A stretch of DNA of 64,000 bases from Streptomyces sp. Je 1-332 (GTDB lineage Bacteria > Actinomycetota > Actinomycetes > Streptomycetales > Streptomycetaceae): NCBI RefSeq assembly GCF_040730185.1, contig NZ_CP160402.1, forward strand, positions 7,688,001 through 7,752,000. Direction: 5' to 3'. The position numbers were made by a program, and so were the translations under genes. Positions 57,578-64,000 of this stretch are shown here, piece after piece. The notes under the pieces were generated by a model. It was not told the origin of the DNA and made no database searches. It saw nothing but the letters and a program-made list of their open reading frames with translations. Each line of letters starts with the position of its first letter. Position 1 is the stretch's first letter.

Positions 57578-59101
57578 TCAGGCCTTGTCCTGCATGCTGC
57601 TGCGGGCCGGGTTGGACTGCTCCGCGGCCTTGGGGTCCTTCTCGTTCGCCTTGGCGCGCACGCCCTGCTCGATGCGTTCACCGATGGACTTGTCGATGTT
57701 CGACCAGTACTCGAAGGCCCTGACGAGCACGGGCTCGGTCACTCCGTTGAGCAGGTGTCCGACGACGTTGTCCACGAGACGGTCGCGTGCGGCGTCGTCG
57801 AGGACCTCGCGCACCATGGTGCCGGGCTGGCCCCAGTCGTCGTCCTCGGCGTGGTCGACGTACGCAGCCCGGGTGATGTCGCCGTCCGCGTACCAGCTCG
57901 GCGGGGAGCCGTAGCGGGCCGTGTCGGCGGCCGGGCCGCCCTTGGAGTTGGGTGCGTAGACCGGGTCCTGCCGCTTGTGGATCGCCATGGCCCCGTCCTT
58001 GGAGTACGTGTGGACGGGCACGATCGGGGCGTTGACCGGCAGCTGCTGGTAGTTGCCGCCGATGCGGTAGCGGTGTGCGTCGGCGTAGGAGAACAGCCTG
58101 GCGAGCAGCATGCGGTCGGGGCTCGGGCCGATGCCGGGGACCAGGTTGTTCGGCTGGAAGGCCGCCTGCTCGATCTCGGCGTGGTTGTCCGTGGGGTTGC
58201 GGTCCAGGGTCATCTTGCCGACCTCGACCAGCGGGTAGTCACCGTGCGGCCAGACCTTCGTCAGGTCGAACGGGTTGAAGCGGTAGGTGGCCGCTTCCTC
58301 GTACGGCATGATCTGCACGTACAGCGTCCAGCTGGGGTAGTCCCCGTCCCGGATGTGCTCGAAGAGATCCCGGGTGTGGTAATCCGTGTCGGCCGCGGCC
58401 ATCTGGTCGGCCTCGTGCTGCGTGAAGTGCTCGACGCCCTGGTCGGTCTTGAAGTGGTACTTCACCCAGAACCGCTCGCCCTGCGCGTTGATCCACATGT
58501 ACGTGTGCGAGGTGTAACCGTTCATGTGGCGCCAGGTGCGCGGGATGCCCCGGTCACCCATCAGCCACGTGACCTGGTGGGCGGACTCGGGCGAGAGGGT
58601 CCAGAAGTCCCACTGCATGTCGTGGTCACGCAGGTTGTTGTCCGCCCTGCGTTTCTGGGACCGGATGAAGTGCTGGAACTTCATCGGGTCCTTCACGAAG
58701 AAGACCGGGGTGTTGTTCCCCACCATGTCGTAGTTGCCCTCGGTGGTGTAGAACTTCACCGCGAATCCGCGCGGGTCACGCCAGGTGTCCGGGCTCCCGC
58801 GCTCACCGGCGACGGTGGAGAAGCGGATCACCAGGTCGGTGTTGGTGCCCGGCTGGAAGAGGGCGGCCTTCGTGTAGGAGCTGACGTCTCCGGTGACTTC
58901 GAAGTGGCCGAAGGCGCCGCTGCCCTTGGCGTGCGGCTGCCGCTCAGGAATCCGCTCCCGGTTGAACTGCGCCATCTGTTCGATCAGATAGGAGTCCTGC
59001 AGGAGGATGGGGCCGCCGGCGCCGACGGTGAGCGAGTGCTCATCGCTTTCGACCGGCGCGCCGGCGTCGTTGGTGGTCGCCTTACCTGTGACGTCGCTCA
59101 T
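57578..59101 (-). CDS. Monofunctional heme catalase
   Basis: 507 residues from ATG 59099-59101. Catalytic His in [17 protein letters not shown], Asn in [14 protein letters not shown], the heme pocket [26 protein letters not shown] and proximal Tyr in [23 protein letters not shown]. It is a small-subunit (clade 3-like) catalase that decomposes hydrogen peroxide in the cytosol. No Fur/PerR-type regulator (CatR) lies beside it. Two direct repeats 160-186 bp upstream (59261-59287) may be regulatory. A longer in-frame start at 59257 is possible but lacks family support. Confidence 0.93.
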   Translation of the reverse strand: MSDVTGKATTNDAGAPVESDEHSLTVGAGGPILLQDSYLIEQMAQFNRERIPERQPHAKGSGAFGHFEVTGDVSSYTKAALFQPGTNTDLVIRFSTVAGERGSPDTWRDPRGFAVKFYTTEGNYDMVGNNTPVFFVKDPMKFQHFIRSQKRRADNNLRDHDMQWDFWTLSPESAHQVTWLMGDRGIPRTWRHMNGYTSHTYMWINAQGERFWVKYHFKTDQGVEHFTQHEADQMAAADTDYHTRDLFEHIRDGDYPSWTLYVQIMPYEEAATYRFNPFDLTKVWPHGDYPLVEVGKMTLDRNPTDNHAEIEQAAFQPNNLVPGIGPSPDRMLLARLFSYADAHRYRIGGNYQQLPVNAPIVPVHTYSKDGAMAIHKRQDPVYAPNSKGGPAADTARYGSPPSWYADGDITRAAYVDHAEDDDWGQPGTMVREVLDDAARDRLVDNVVGHLLNGVTEPVLVRAFEYWSNIDKSIGERIEQGVRAKANEKDPKAAEQSNPARSSMQDKA

Positions 59102-59446
59102 GAGGTACGAGTGCCTTTCGATGGGTGAGATCTCAGCGCCGCGACGGCCTTGGCCCGCAGCTGCGAAGGGCTGTTGTCGAGAGTCGGTCTGGCGTGGCGG
59201 ATTCGGCGGCGTGCTGGCGTCGAGTCCATATTGCGGCTTTTCCCCCGGTGTGGCCATTTATTCCACTAGGGGTTGTTCCACTACGGGCCTCCTGGCCGGC
59301 CTGAGCTCGTCGACCTCTCCGAGCTCTTCGGTTGGGTTGGGTCCAGAGCCGGACAGAGTCCGAGTGCCCGACTTGGCGCCGCCAATACGTGACGAACGCT
59401 TCCGTTTCTCAGTGACGGCCGGGTTTTCTCAGTGACCGCCGGGTTC
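59102..59446. other. 345-bp gap between catalase and PoxB genes
   Basis: No gene is supported. It contains the possible catalase promoter, paired TTCCACTA elements (59261-59287), a moderately AT-richer stretch near 59225-59265, and the start of a three-fold tandem repeat (59405-59461). Confidence 0.6.
59261..59287. promoter_or_regulatory. Direct repeats in the catalase upstream region
   Basis: TTCCACTAGGGG (59261-59272) and TTCCACTACGGG (59276-59287) repeat at a 15-bp offset. Reading leftward they give TAGTGGAA twice, about 160-186 bp before the catalase start. Possible binding sites or a duplicated promoter element. Confidence 0.4.
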
Positions 59447-59461
59447 TCAGTGACCGCCGGG
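59405..59461 (-). repeat. Three tandem 18-20-bp repeats at the PoxB gene end
   Basis: Units at 59405, 59425 and 59444 share TTCTCAGTGAC(C/G)GCCGGG. The third contains the last codons (Gly-Gly-His) and stop of the leftward PoxB gene, so the stop region has been duplicated twice downstream. Confidence 0.85.
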
Positions 59462-61177
59462 GCTGGTGAGGTTCTCGCGGACCTTGGCGATGGCGAACCC
59501 CCAGCCCTGCTGGACGGTCGGCTTGGCCGGCACGGCGATCTCCTCGGGGTTGGTGAGGACGTCCAGAAGGACGGGTCCCGGCGTGGCGAAGGCCTTGCCG
59601 ACGCCCCCGGCGAGATCCTCGGCCCTGCTCACGCGGATGCCGGTGATGCCCAGGGCTTCCGCGACCGCGGCGAAGTCCGGGTTGTCGAGCTCGGTGCCGA
59701 ACTCCGGCAGCCCCGCCTCCTCCTGCTCCAGCTTCACCATCCCGAGCCGCTGGTTGTCGAAGACCACGAGCTTCACCGGAAGCTGTCGGCTGCGGATGGT
59801 CATGAGGTCGCCGAGCAGCATCCCCAGACCGCCGTCGCCGCAGAAGGCGACGACCTGCCGGTCGGGGTCGAGGAGCTGCGCGCCGATCGCCTGCGGCATC
59901 GCGTTGGCCATCGAGCCGAGGTTGTACGAGCCGAGCAGGCGACGGGAACCGCGCATCTCCACGAAGCGCGAGAGCCACACGGTGGCCATGCCGGTGTCCG
60001 AGGTGAACACGGCGTCGTCGGCCGCCAGGGCGTCCACCGCGGCGGCCAGCGCTTCCGGACGTACGAGGTGATCGCGGTTGTCCAACGCGGAGCGGACCTT
60101 ACCGATCAGTCCGCGATCGTGTCCGGGCGAGGCGAGCCGCTGCTGTCCCTCCTGCCACTTGGTGAACTTCTCCCGCGCTCCGTCCAGGTGCCCGCGCTCC
60201 GTACGCCGCTCGAGCCGCTCCAGGAGTCCGCGCACGGTGGGGCCGACGTCGGCGGCGAGGGCCACCTCGACCGGGACGCGCCGCCCGATGTGCTCGGCGA
60301 CCCGGTCGACCTGGACGACCTTCTTGCCCTCGGGATACCAGTCCCGGTACGGGAAGTCGGTGCCGAGCAGCAGCAGCGTGTCGGCGTGGTCCATGGCGTG
60401 CGCGGCGGCCGGATTGCCGATCAGGCCCGTCTGGCCGACCTGGTAGGGGTTGTCGCCCTCGAAGCCTTCCTTGGCCTTGAGCGTGAGCACCATGGGAGCC
60501 GCGAGCCGCTCCGCGAGCGCGAGGACGTCCTCGCGGGAGCCGCGCGCTCCGCGGCCGACCAGCATGGTGACCTTGCCGCCGTCGGAGAGGGCTGCGGCGG
60601 CCTCGTCGAGCACCGGGTCGTCGGGCCGGTTGGCGGACTGGGCGACGGAGAGCCGCGTCGGCCGGTCGTTCGGCAGTTCCTTGTCGCCGACGTCGCCGGG
60701 GACCGTCAGCACGGCCACACCGCGGCGCCCGATCGCGGTGCGCGCGGCGATCTCCAGGAGGCCGGGCAGTTGCTCGGGGGAGGTGACGGTGGCGCGGAAG
60801 ACGGCGACGTCACGGAAGAGGAGGTCGTTGTCGACTTCCTGGAAGTAGTCGGTGCCCACCTCCGCGAGGGGCACCTGGCCCGCGATGGCGAGTACCGGGG
60901 TGCCGCTCTTGGCGGCGTCGTACAAGCCGTTCAGCAGATGTACGGAGCCGGGGCCCACGGTGCCCATGCAGACCCCGAGGGTGTCGGTGAGCTGCGACTG
61001 GGCGCCTGCGGCGAAGGCGGCAGCCTCCTCGTGGCGGCAGCCCACCCATTCGACGGACTTGCTGGCGCGGATGGCGTCGGTGAAGGGGTTCAGGGCGTCC
61101 CCCACCACGCCGAACACATGGCGCACTCCGAGTTCTTCCAAGGCGTCGATCACTACGCGGGCAACGGTGCGGGTCAT
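59447..61177 (-). CDS. poxB: Thiamine-diphosphate pyruvate dehydrogenase/oxidase (PoxB-type)
   Basis: 576 residues. Activating Glu in GCRHEEAAAFAAGAQ near residue 50, ThDP/Mg motif CGDGGLGMLLGDLMTIRSRQLPVKLVVFDNQ, and a central FAD-type domain. The layout follows the acetolactate-synthase/pyruvate-oxidase family; EVDNDLLFRDV and DFPYRDWYPEGKKVVQVD are PoxB-like. It would convert pyruvate to acetate and CO2, passing electrons to membrane quinone, or act as a related ThDP enzyme. Upstream lie three 17-bp repeats; downstream its own stop region is triplicated. Confidence 0.83.
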   Translation of the reverse strand: MTRTVARVVIDALEELGVRHVFGVVGDALNPFTDAIRASKSVEWVGCRHEEAAAFAAGAQSQLTDTLGVCMGTVGPGSVHLLNGLYDAAKSGTPVLAIAGQVPLAEVGTDYFQEVDNDLLFRDVAVFRATVTSPEQLPGLLEIAARTAIGRRGVAVLTVPGDVGDKELPNDRPTRLSVAQSANRPDDPVLDEAAAALSDGGKVTMLVGRGARGSREDVLALAERLAAPMVLTLKAKEGFEGDNPYQVGQTGLIGNPAAAHAMDHADTLLLLGTDFPYRDWYPEGKKVVQVDRVAEHIGRRVPVEVALAADVGPTVRGLLERLERRTERGHLDGAREKFTKWQEGQQRLASPGHDRGLIGKVRSALDNRDHLVRPEALAAAVDALAADDAVFTSDTGMATVWLSRFVEMRGSRRLLGSYNLGSMANAMPQAIGAQLLDPDRQVVAFCGDGGLGMLLGDLMTIRSRQLPVKLVVFDNQRLGMVKLEQEEAGLPEFGTELDNPDFAAVAEALGITGIRVSRAEDLAGGVGKAFATPGPVLLDVLTNPEEIAVPAKPTVQQGWGFAIAKVRENLTSPGGH

Positions 61178-61225
61178 CAGATGTTCCTTTCTGGATCAGC
61201 GGACAGGGCTGGCGGCAGGGCGTTC

Positions 61226-61276
61226 GTGCGGGTGGTCCGGGCGTGTGGGTGGTCCGGGCGTCCGGGCGGTCCGGTC
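61226..61276 (-). repeat. Three tandem 17-bp repeats
   Basis: Units 61226-61242, 61243-61259 and 61260-61276 follow GT(G/C)(C/T)GGG(T/C)GGTCCGG(G/T)C. They lie between the FMN glutamate-synthase-like gene end and the PoxB start. Confidence 0.8.
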
Positions 61277-61286
61277 GGCGCGGTCG

Positions 61287-62870
61287 TCAGGGCGTGAAGG
61301 CGTCCGGGTCCGCTGCCCGCCAGTCGGCGGCCCAGCTCGCCGGCGGCGCTGTGAGCAGTTCGCCGGGGGACAGCCACTCGTACAGCTCGGCGTAGGACCG
61401 GAACTCGCCGTGGTCCTCGCGGCGCCGCAGGAGATGAGGGCCGAGCTGCGCGGGGTCGTTGACGCCCATCGCGGCCATGATCTGCAGCGCGCTGTGGACG
61501 GTGGCCTTCTGGTAGCGCGCCACGCGCGCGGCCTTGTCGACGATGTCGAGGGCGCGGGCGCGGCGCGGGTCCTGGGTGGTGACGCCGGTCGGGCATCGGT
61601 TGGTGTGACAGCGCTGGGCCTGGATGCAGCCGACGGCGAACATCATCGCGCGGGCCGCGTTGGTGTAGTCGGCGCCGAGCAGGAGGCGCTTGACGATGTC
61701 GGCGCCCGTCGCCACTTTGCCGCTGGCGCCGAGGCGGATCTTGTCCCGCAGGCCCGTGCCCGTCAGAGCGCTGTGCACGGTGAAGAGACCTTCCCGCAGC
61801 GGCATGCCGAGGTGGTCGGCGAACTCCAGCGGCGCCGCCCCCGTGCCGCCCTCCGCGCCGTCCACGACGATGAAGTCCGGGGTGATCCCCTCCTCCACCA
61901 TGGCCTTGCACACGGCGAGGAACTGGGTCCTGGATCCGGGGCACAGCTTGAATCCCACCGGTTTGCCGTTCGCCAGTTCCCGTAGCCGGGCGAGGAACTG
62001 GACGAGTTCGCGCGGGGTGGAGAAGGCGCGGTGGTACGGCGGCGAGACGACGGTCTCGCCTTCGGGCACGCCTCGTACCGAGGCGATCTCGGCGTTGACC
62101 TTGCTGCCGGGCAGGACGCCACCGATGCCCGGTTTCGCGCCTTGCGACAGCTTGAGCGACACGCAGCGCACGGAAGGGTGGGCGGCCTTGTCGGCGAACT
62201 GCCGCGGGTCGAAGTCCCCGTCGCGGGTGCGGCAGCCGAAGTAGCCGGTGCCTATCTCCCAGACGAGGTCACCGCCGGGCCGCAGGTGGTGTGTGGACAG
62301 GCCGCCCTCGCCGGTGTCGTGGGCGAAGCCGCCGCGTGCCGCGCCCGTGTTCAGCGCCACGATGGCGTTGGAGGAGAGCGAGCCGAAGCTCATCGCCGAG
62401 ACATTGAGGAGAGCCATGTCGTACGGCTCGGTGCAGTCGGGGCCGCCGATCCGGACGCGGGGCGGCTCGTCGGGGACGGCCACCGGGGCCATGGACGGCA
62501 CGAGGAACTCGTAGCCGCGGGCGTCCATGTCGCGCTCGCTGCCGAACGGCTCCTCGGCGGCGACCCCCTTGGCCCGCTCGTAGACGATGCTGCGGGTGTC
62601 GCGGTCGTAGGGCCTGCCGTCGTAGTTGCGCTCCACGAAGTACTGCTGCAGTTCCGGGCGCAGCGTCTCCATCAGGAACCGCAGATGGCCGAGCACCGGA
62701 TAGTTCCGCAGCACGGAGTGCCGCCGCTGCACCAGGTCGTACGCACCGGTCAGCGCCACGGCCAGCAACGGAGCCGCCGCGAGCCACCACCACGGGGATG
62801 CCAGAAGGGCGAGCAGCACACCGCCCACCGCGCAGGCCGCCAACAGGCCCACCACCACAAAACGCGTCAT
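61287..62870 (-). CDS. FMN-binding glutamate synthase-like membrane protein
   Basis: 527 residues. Two N-terminal spans (residues 1-45: FVVVGLLAACAVGGVLLALL, WWWLAAAPLLAVALTGAY) anchor a cytoplasmic GltB-type FMN domain: NVSAMSFGSLSSNAIVALNTGA, GEGGLSTHH, KLSQGAKPGIGGVLPGSKVN, DFIVVDGAEGGTGAAP and a Cys set GCIQAQRCHTNRCPTG for an Fe-S cluster. There is no glutaminase domain, so it is not a full glutamate synthase; similar proteins exist alone in many bacteria with unknown electron partner. GAGGGGC precedes ATG 62870. A dyad lies just upstream. Confidence 0.88.
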   Translation of the reverse strand: MTRFVVVGLLAACAVGGVLLALLASPWWWLAAAPLLAVALTGAYDLVQRRHSVLRNYPVLGHLRFLMETLRPELQQYFVERNYDGRPYDRDTRSIVYERAKGVAAEEPFGSERDMDARGYEFLVPSMAPVAVPDEPPRVRIGGPDCTEPYDMALLNVSAMSFGSLSSNAIVALNTGAARGGFAHDTGEGGLSTHHLRPGGDLVWEIGTGYFGCRTRDGDFDPRQFADKAAHPSVRCVSLKLSQGAKPGIGGVLPGSKVNAEIASVRGVPEGETVVSPPYHRAFSTPRELVQFLARLRELANGKPVGFKLCPGSRTQFLAVCKAMVEEGITPDFIVVDGAEGGTGAAPLEFADHLGMPLREGLFTVHSALTGTGLRDKIRLGASGKVATGADIVKRLLLGADYTNAARAMMFAVGCIQAQRCHTNRCPTGVTTQDPRRARALDIVDKAARVARYQKATVHSALQIMAAMGVNDPAQLGPHLLRRREDHGEFRSYAELYEWLSPGELLTAPPASWAADWRAADPDAFTP

Positions 62871-62876
62871 GCCCCT

Positions 62877-62905
62877 CGTGTGACCTGATTTCCGCTGGTC
62901 ACACG
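62877..62905. promoter_or_regulatory. Inverted repeat upstream of the glutamate synthase-like gene
   Basis: CGTGTGACC (62877-62885) and GGTCACACG (62897-62905) form a perfect 9-bp dyad with an 11-bp spacer, directly behind the start codon region. Likely operator. Confidence 0.55.
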
Positions 62906-62948
62906 TTCAGTGATCAACACGTCGCCGGAAGGGTCCGGCACCGGGCCG

Positions 62949-63051
62949 CTACCCCAGGAACGCCGCCATGGTCGCCACGAATCGCTCGGCGTCGTCGAGC
63001 CACGGATAGTGGCCCGCGCCCGACTGCATGACCTGCGCCCGGCGCTCGCCG
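62949..63051 (-). pseudogene. C-terminal remnant of an alpha/beta-hydrolase
   Basis: In the leftward frame ending at the TAG at 62949-62951 the sequence reads GERRAQVMQSGAGHYPWLDDAERFV-ATMAAFLG. This is the typical C-terminus of an alpha/beta-hydrolase, with the catalytic His in GHYPW. The homology stops near 63051, where the next gene (rightward) begins. The N-terminal ~200 residues are missing and no start is present. It is a truncated leftover, probably cut by the event that brought in the DNA to the right. Confidence 0.7.
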
Positions 63052-63082
63052 AATGGTGGGGGAGACTGAGGGCGTGCTGATC

Positions 63083-63700
63083 ATGGATGCCGTGTTGGAG
63101 ACCTACGAGGCTCGGGGCTTTACGCTCTGGCCCGTTTCCGAGCCGTCCGAGGACCGTCTCCTGCGCCTGTGCGGTGACCTGTCGTCACGTCAGGTCGGCA
63201 CTGCCATGGCGGTCTTGACCAGCTACAACCTCCGGCCGCGCAAGCGTGGAGAGCGTCAAGCCGCTGACGGCGTGGGGCAGTTGCGTCGGTTGTTGGCGGC
63301 CGAGTGCGTTGTCGCGCCCGGCGGGCTGAGGGTCCGAGACACCGTCACCGGGGCTACGGTCGCGCCCGGATGCTGCTTCGGGCTGGAGAACTGGCGGGAT
63401 TGGTTCGGCCTTTTGGACGGCGAGGAGCCTTGGCTCGGCCATTCCCCCGAACCGCGTGTCGAGCACGCAGGGTCGGTCATCCGGCTCTGGCCTGACGTGG
63501 ACCGCCAGGAAGGGGTGCCCATCACCATCCCCCGGGCGGAGTTGCGGGAACTTCTGGGCTCGGTTCAGGACGACCTCTCGGGCTTCCTGAGCGTCGTGGA
63601 GCGGTGGGCTTCCGCGTACTTCGCGGACGTTACTAGCGGGCTGGTCTCGGCCCTCGATGAGGCCCTCGCCGTATCCGTGGCACTGGACGATTCGCCGTAG
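63083..63700 (+). CDS. Hypothetical protein, unrecognised
   Basis: 205 residues from ATG 63083; GTG 63074 directly after GAGGGC is an alternative. The start MDAVLETYEARGFTLWPVSEPSEDRLLRLCGDLSSRQ and the Trp-rich centre (GLENWRDWFGLLDGEEPWLG, IRLWPDVD) suggest a compact soluble domain. The C-terminal part is helical (LRELLGSVQDDLSGFLSVVERWASAYFADV). It recalls small proteins encoded near toxins or phage genes, but no match can be stated. Third-position GC is lower than in the window at large (TTG, GCT, TTT, GTT codons), which hints at horizontal transfer. It begins where a hydrolase gene is broken. Confidence 0.6.
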   Translation: MDAVLETYEARGFTLWPVSEPSEDRLLRLCGDLSSRQVGTAMAVLTSYNLRPRKRGERQAADGVGQLRRLLAAECVVAPGGLRVRDTVTGATVAPGCCFGLENWRDWFGLLDGEEPWLGHSPEPRVEHAGSVIRLWPDVDRQEGVPITIPRAELRELLGSVQDDLSGFLSVVERWASAYFADVTSGLVSALDEALAVSVALDDSP

Positions 63701-64000
63701 ATTTCGAAAGCGGGTGCGAGTACCGCAGGTAACGCCAGCGTTCCTCTCTCTTCCTTAATGCAAGTCACTCGAACTTCTTGTTTCCCGTGAGTCGGCTGTG
63801 CCAAGGTGAGCTTCCTCGCGCTCCGGCAATGATCAGATCCGCCTTTCCTGTTCGAGATTCGTGCCGTCGACCCAAAAGGTCTTCTGTCGGCCGTATCGGA
63901 CGGTCCACGGTTTGTTGATCCTGTTTCCCCTCTCAGTAGGCCATAGGTATGCACCAATCAGGCGCCCCTATTCGGTGGGTGTTGTTTTCCGCGTGCCGTC
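63701..64000. other. Lower-GC 300-bp end region, no supported gene
   Basis: GC content is visibly lower than elsewhere (runs such as TTCCTTAATGCAAG and GTTGTTTTCC). Leftward, a 45-codon open stretch (63833-63967) reads GNRINKPWTVRYGRQKTF-WVDGTNLEQERRI before a stop. It looks like real protein sequence but lacks a start and may be a gene fragment. No terminator, tRNA or att site could be defined. Confidence 0.4.

Noticed and set aside
1..64000. CRISPR arrays, insertion sequences, integrases, rRNA operons
   Set aside because: No regularly spaced repeats with unique spacers, no transposase or recombinase motifs and no rRNA-like sequence were found.

Overview
The base composition (very high GC, strong G/C bias at third codon positions), GTG starts, Tat-exported hydrolases, MMPL/TetR pairs, SpoIIE-type phosphatases and a 2-methylisoborneol (2-MIB) locus point to the chromosome of a Streptomyces or a close relative. 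No rRNA, insertion sequence, integrase or CRISPR array is visible. One atypical tRNA-like gene is present. Names were assigned by reading protein motifs; no database search was run.

Layout. 0-8.7 kb: housekeeping and accessory genes (secreted TAP-type peptidase, AraC/cupin divergent pair, PLP aspartate-type aminotransferase, membrane protein, GNAT, TetR/oxidoreductase divergent pair with a 19-bp palindromic operator). 8.8-17.0 kb: a LacI-headed gene string that looks like one operon (FAD oxidoreductase, hydantoinase/oxoprolinase-like ATPase, a small protein with an HExxH motif, a permease, a Tat-exported five-bladed-propeller protein). 17.0-22.6 kb: two divergent Tat-exported polysaccharide-active enzymes, each with a TGACA-N4-TGTCA-like LacI-type operator. 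22.6-28 kb: STAS protein, small proteins, two GNATs, SDR/TetR divergent pair, RNase H. 28.2-31.2 kb: class A beta-lactamase divergent from a LysR regulator and a serine beta-lactamase-like protein, the blaL-blaA-blaB arrangement known from Streptomyces cacaoi.

32.8-41.3 kb: LacI regulator, ABC sugar transporter (binding lipoprotein and two permeases), GH13 alpha-glucosidase and a secreted GH87-type alpha-1,3-glucanase. Together they form a plausible route for extracellular cleavage of alpha-1,3-glucan (fungal wall, mycodextran or dental-type glucans), uptake of the oligosaccharides and intracellular hydrolysis. 41.3-44.5 kb: MMPL exporter with a divergent TetR. 44.8-49.8 kb: family 2B encapsulin shell, 2-MIB synthase with a disordered N-terminus, geranyl-diphosphate C2-methyltransferase and a P450: a nanocompartment-linked odorant pathway.

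49.8-57.5 kb: tautomerase/LysR pair, small membrane proteins, the tRNA-like gene with its own terminator, an AlkB-like dioxygenase with a LexA-like box, a 54-bp perfect palindrome, a lipoprotein, a PAS-GAF-SpoIIE-ATPase phosphatase and a CMD-fold protein lacking the usual cysteines. 57.6-62.9 kb: catalase, PoxB-type TPP enzyme and FMN glutamate-synthase-like protein, all leftward. 62.9-64.0 kb: a truncated alpha/beta-hydrolase remnant, one unrecognised gene and a lower-GC stretch, a likely recombination boundary.

A recurring theme is short tandem duplication (17-41 bp units, unrelated in sequence) in or next to the 3' ends of genes, seen at seven places.
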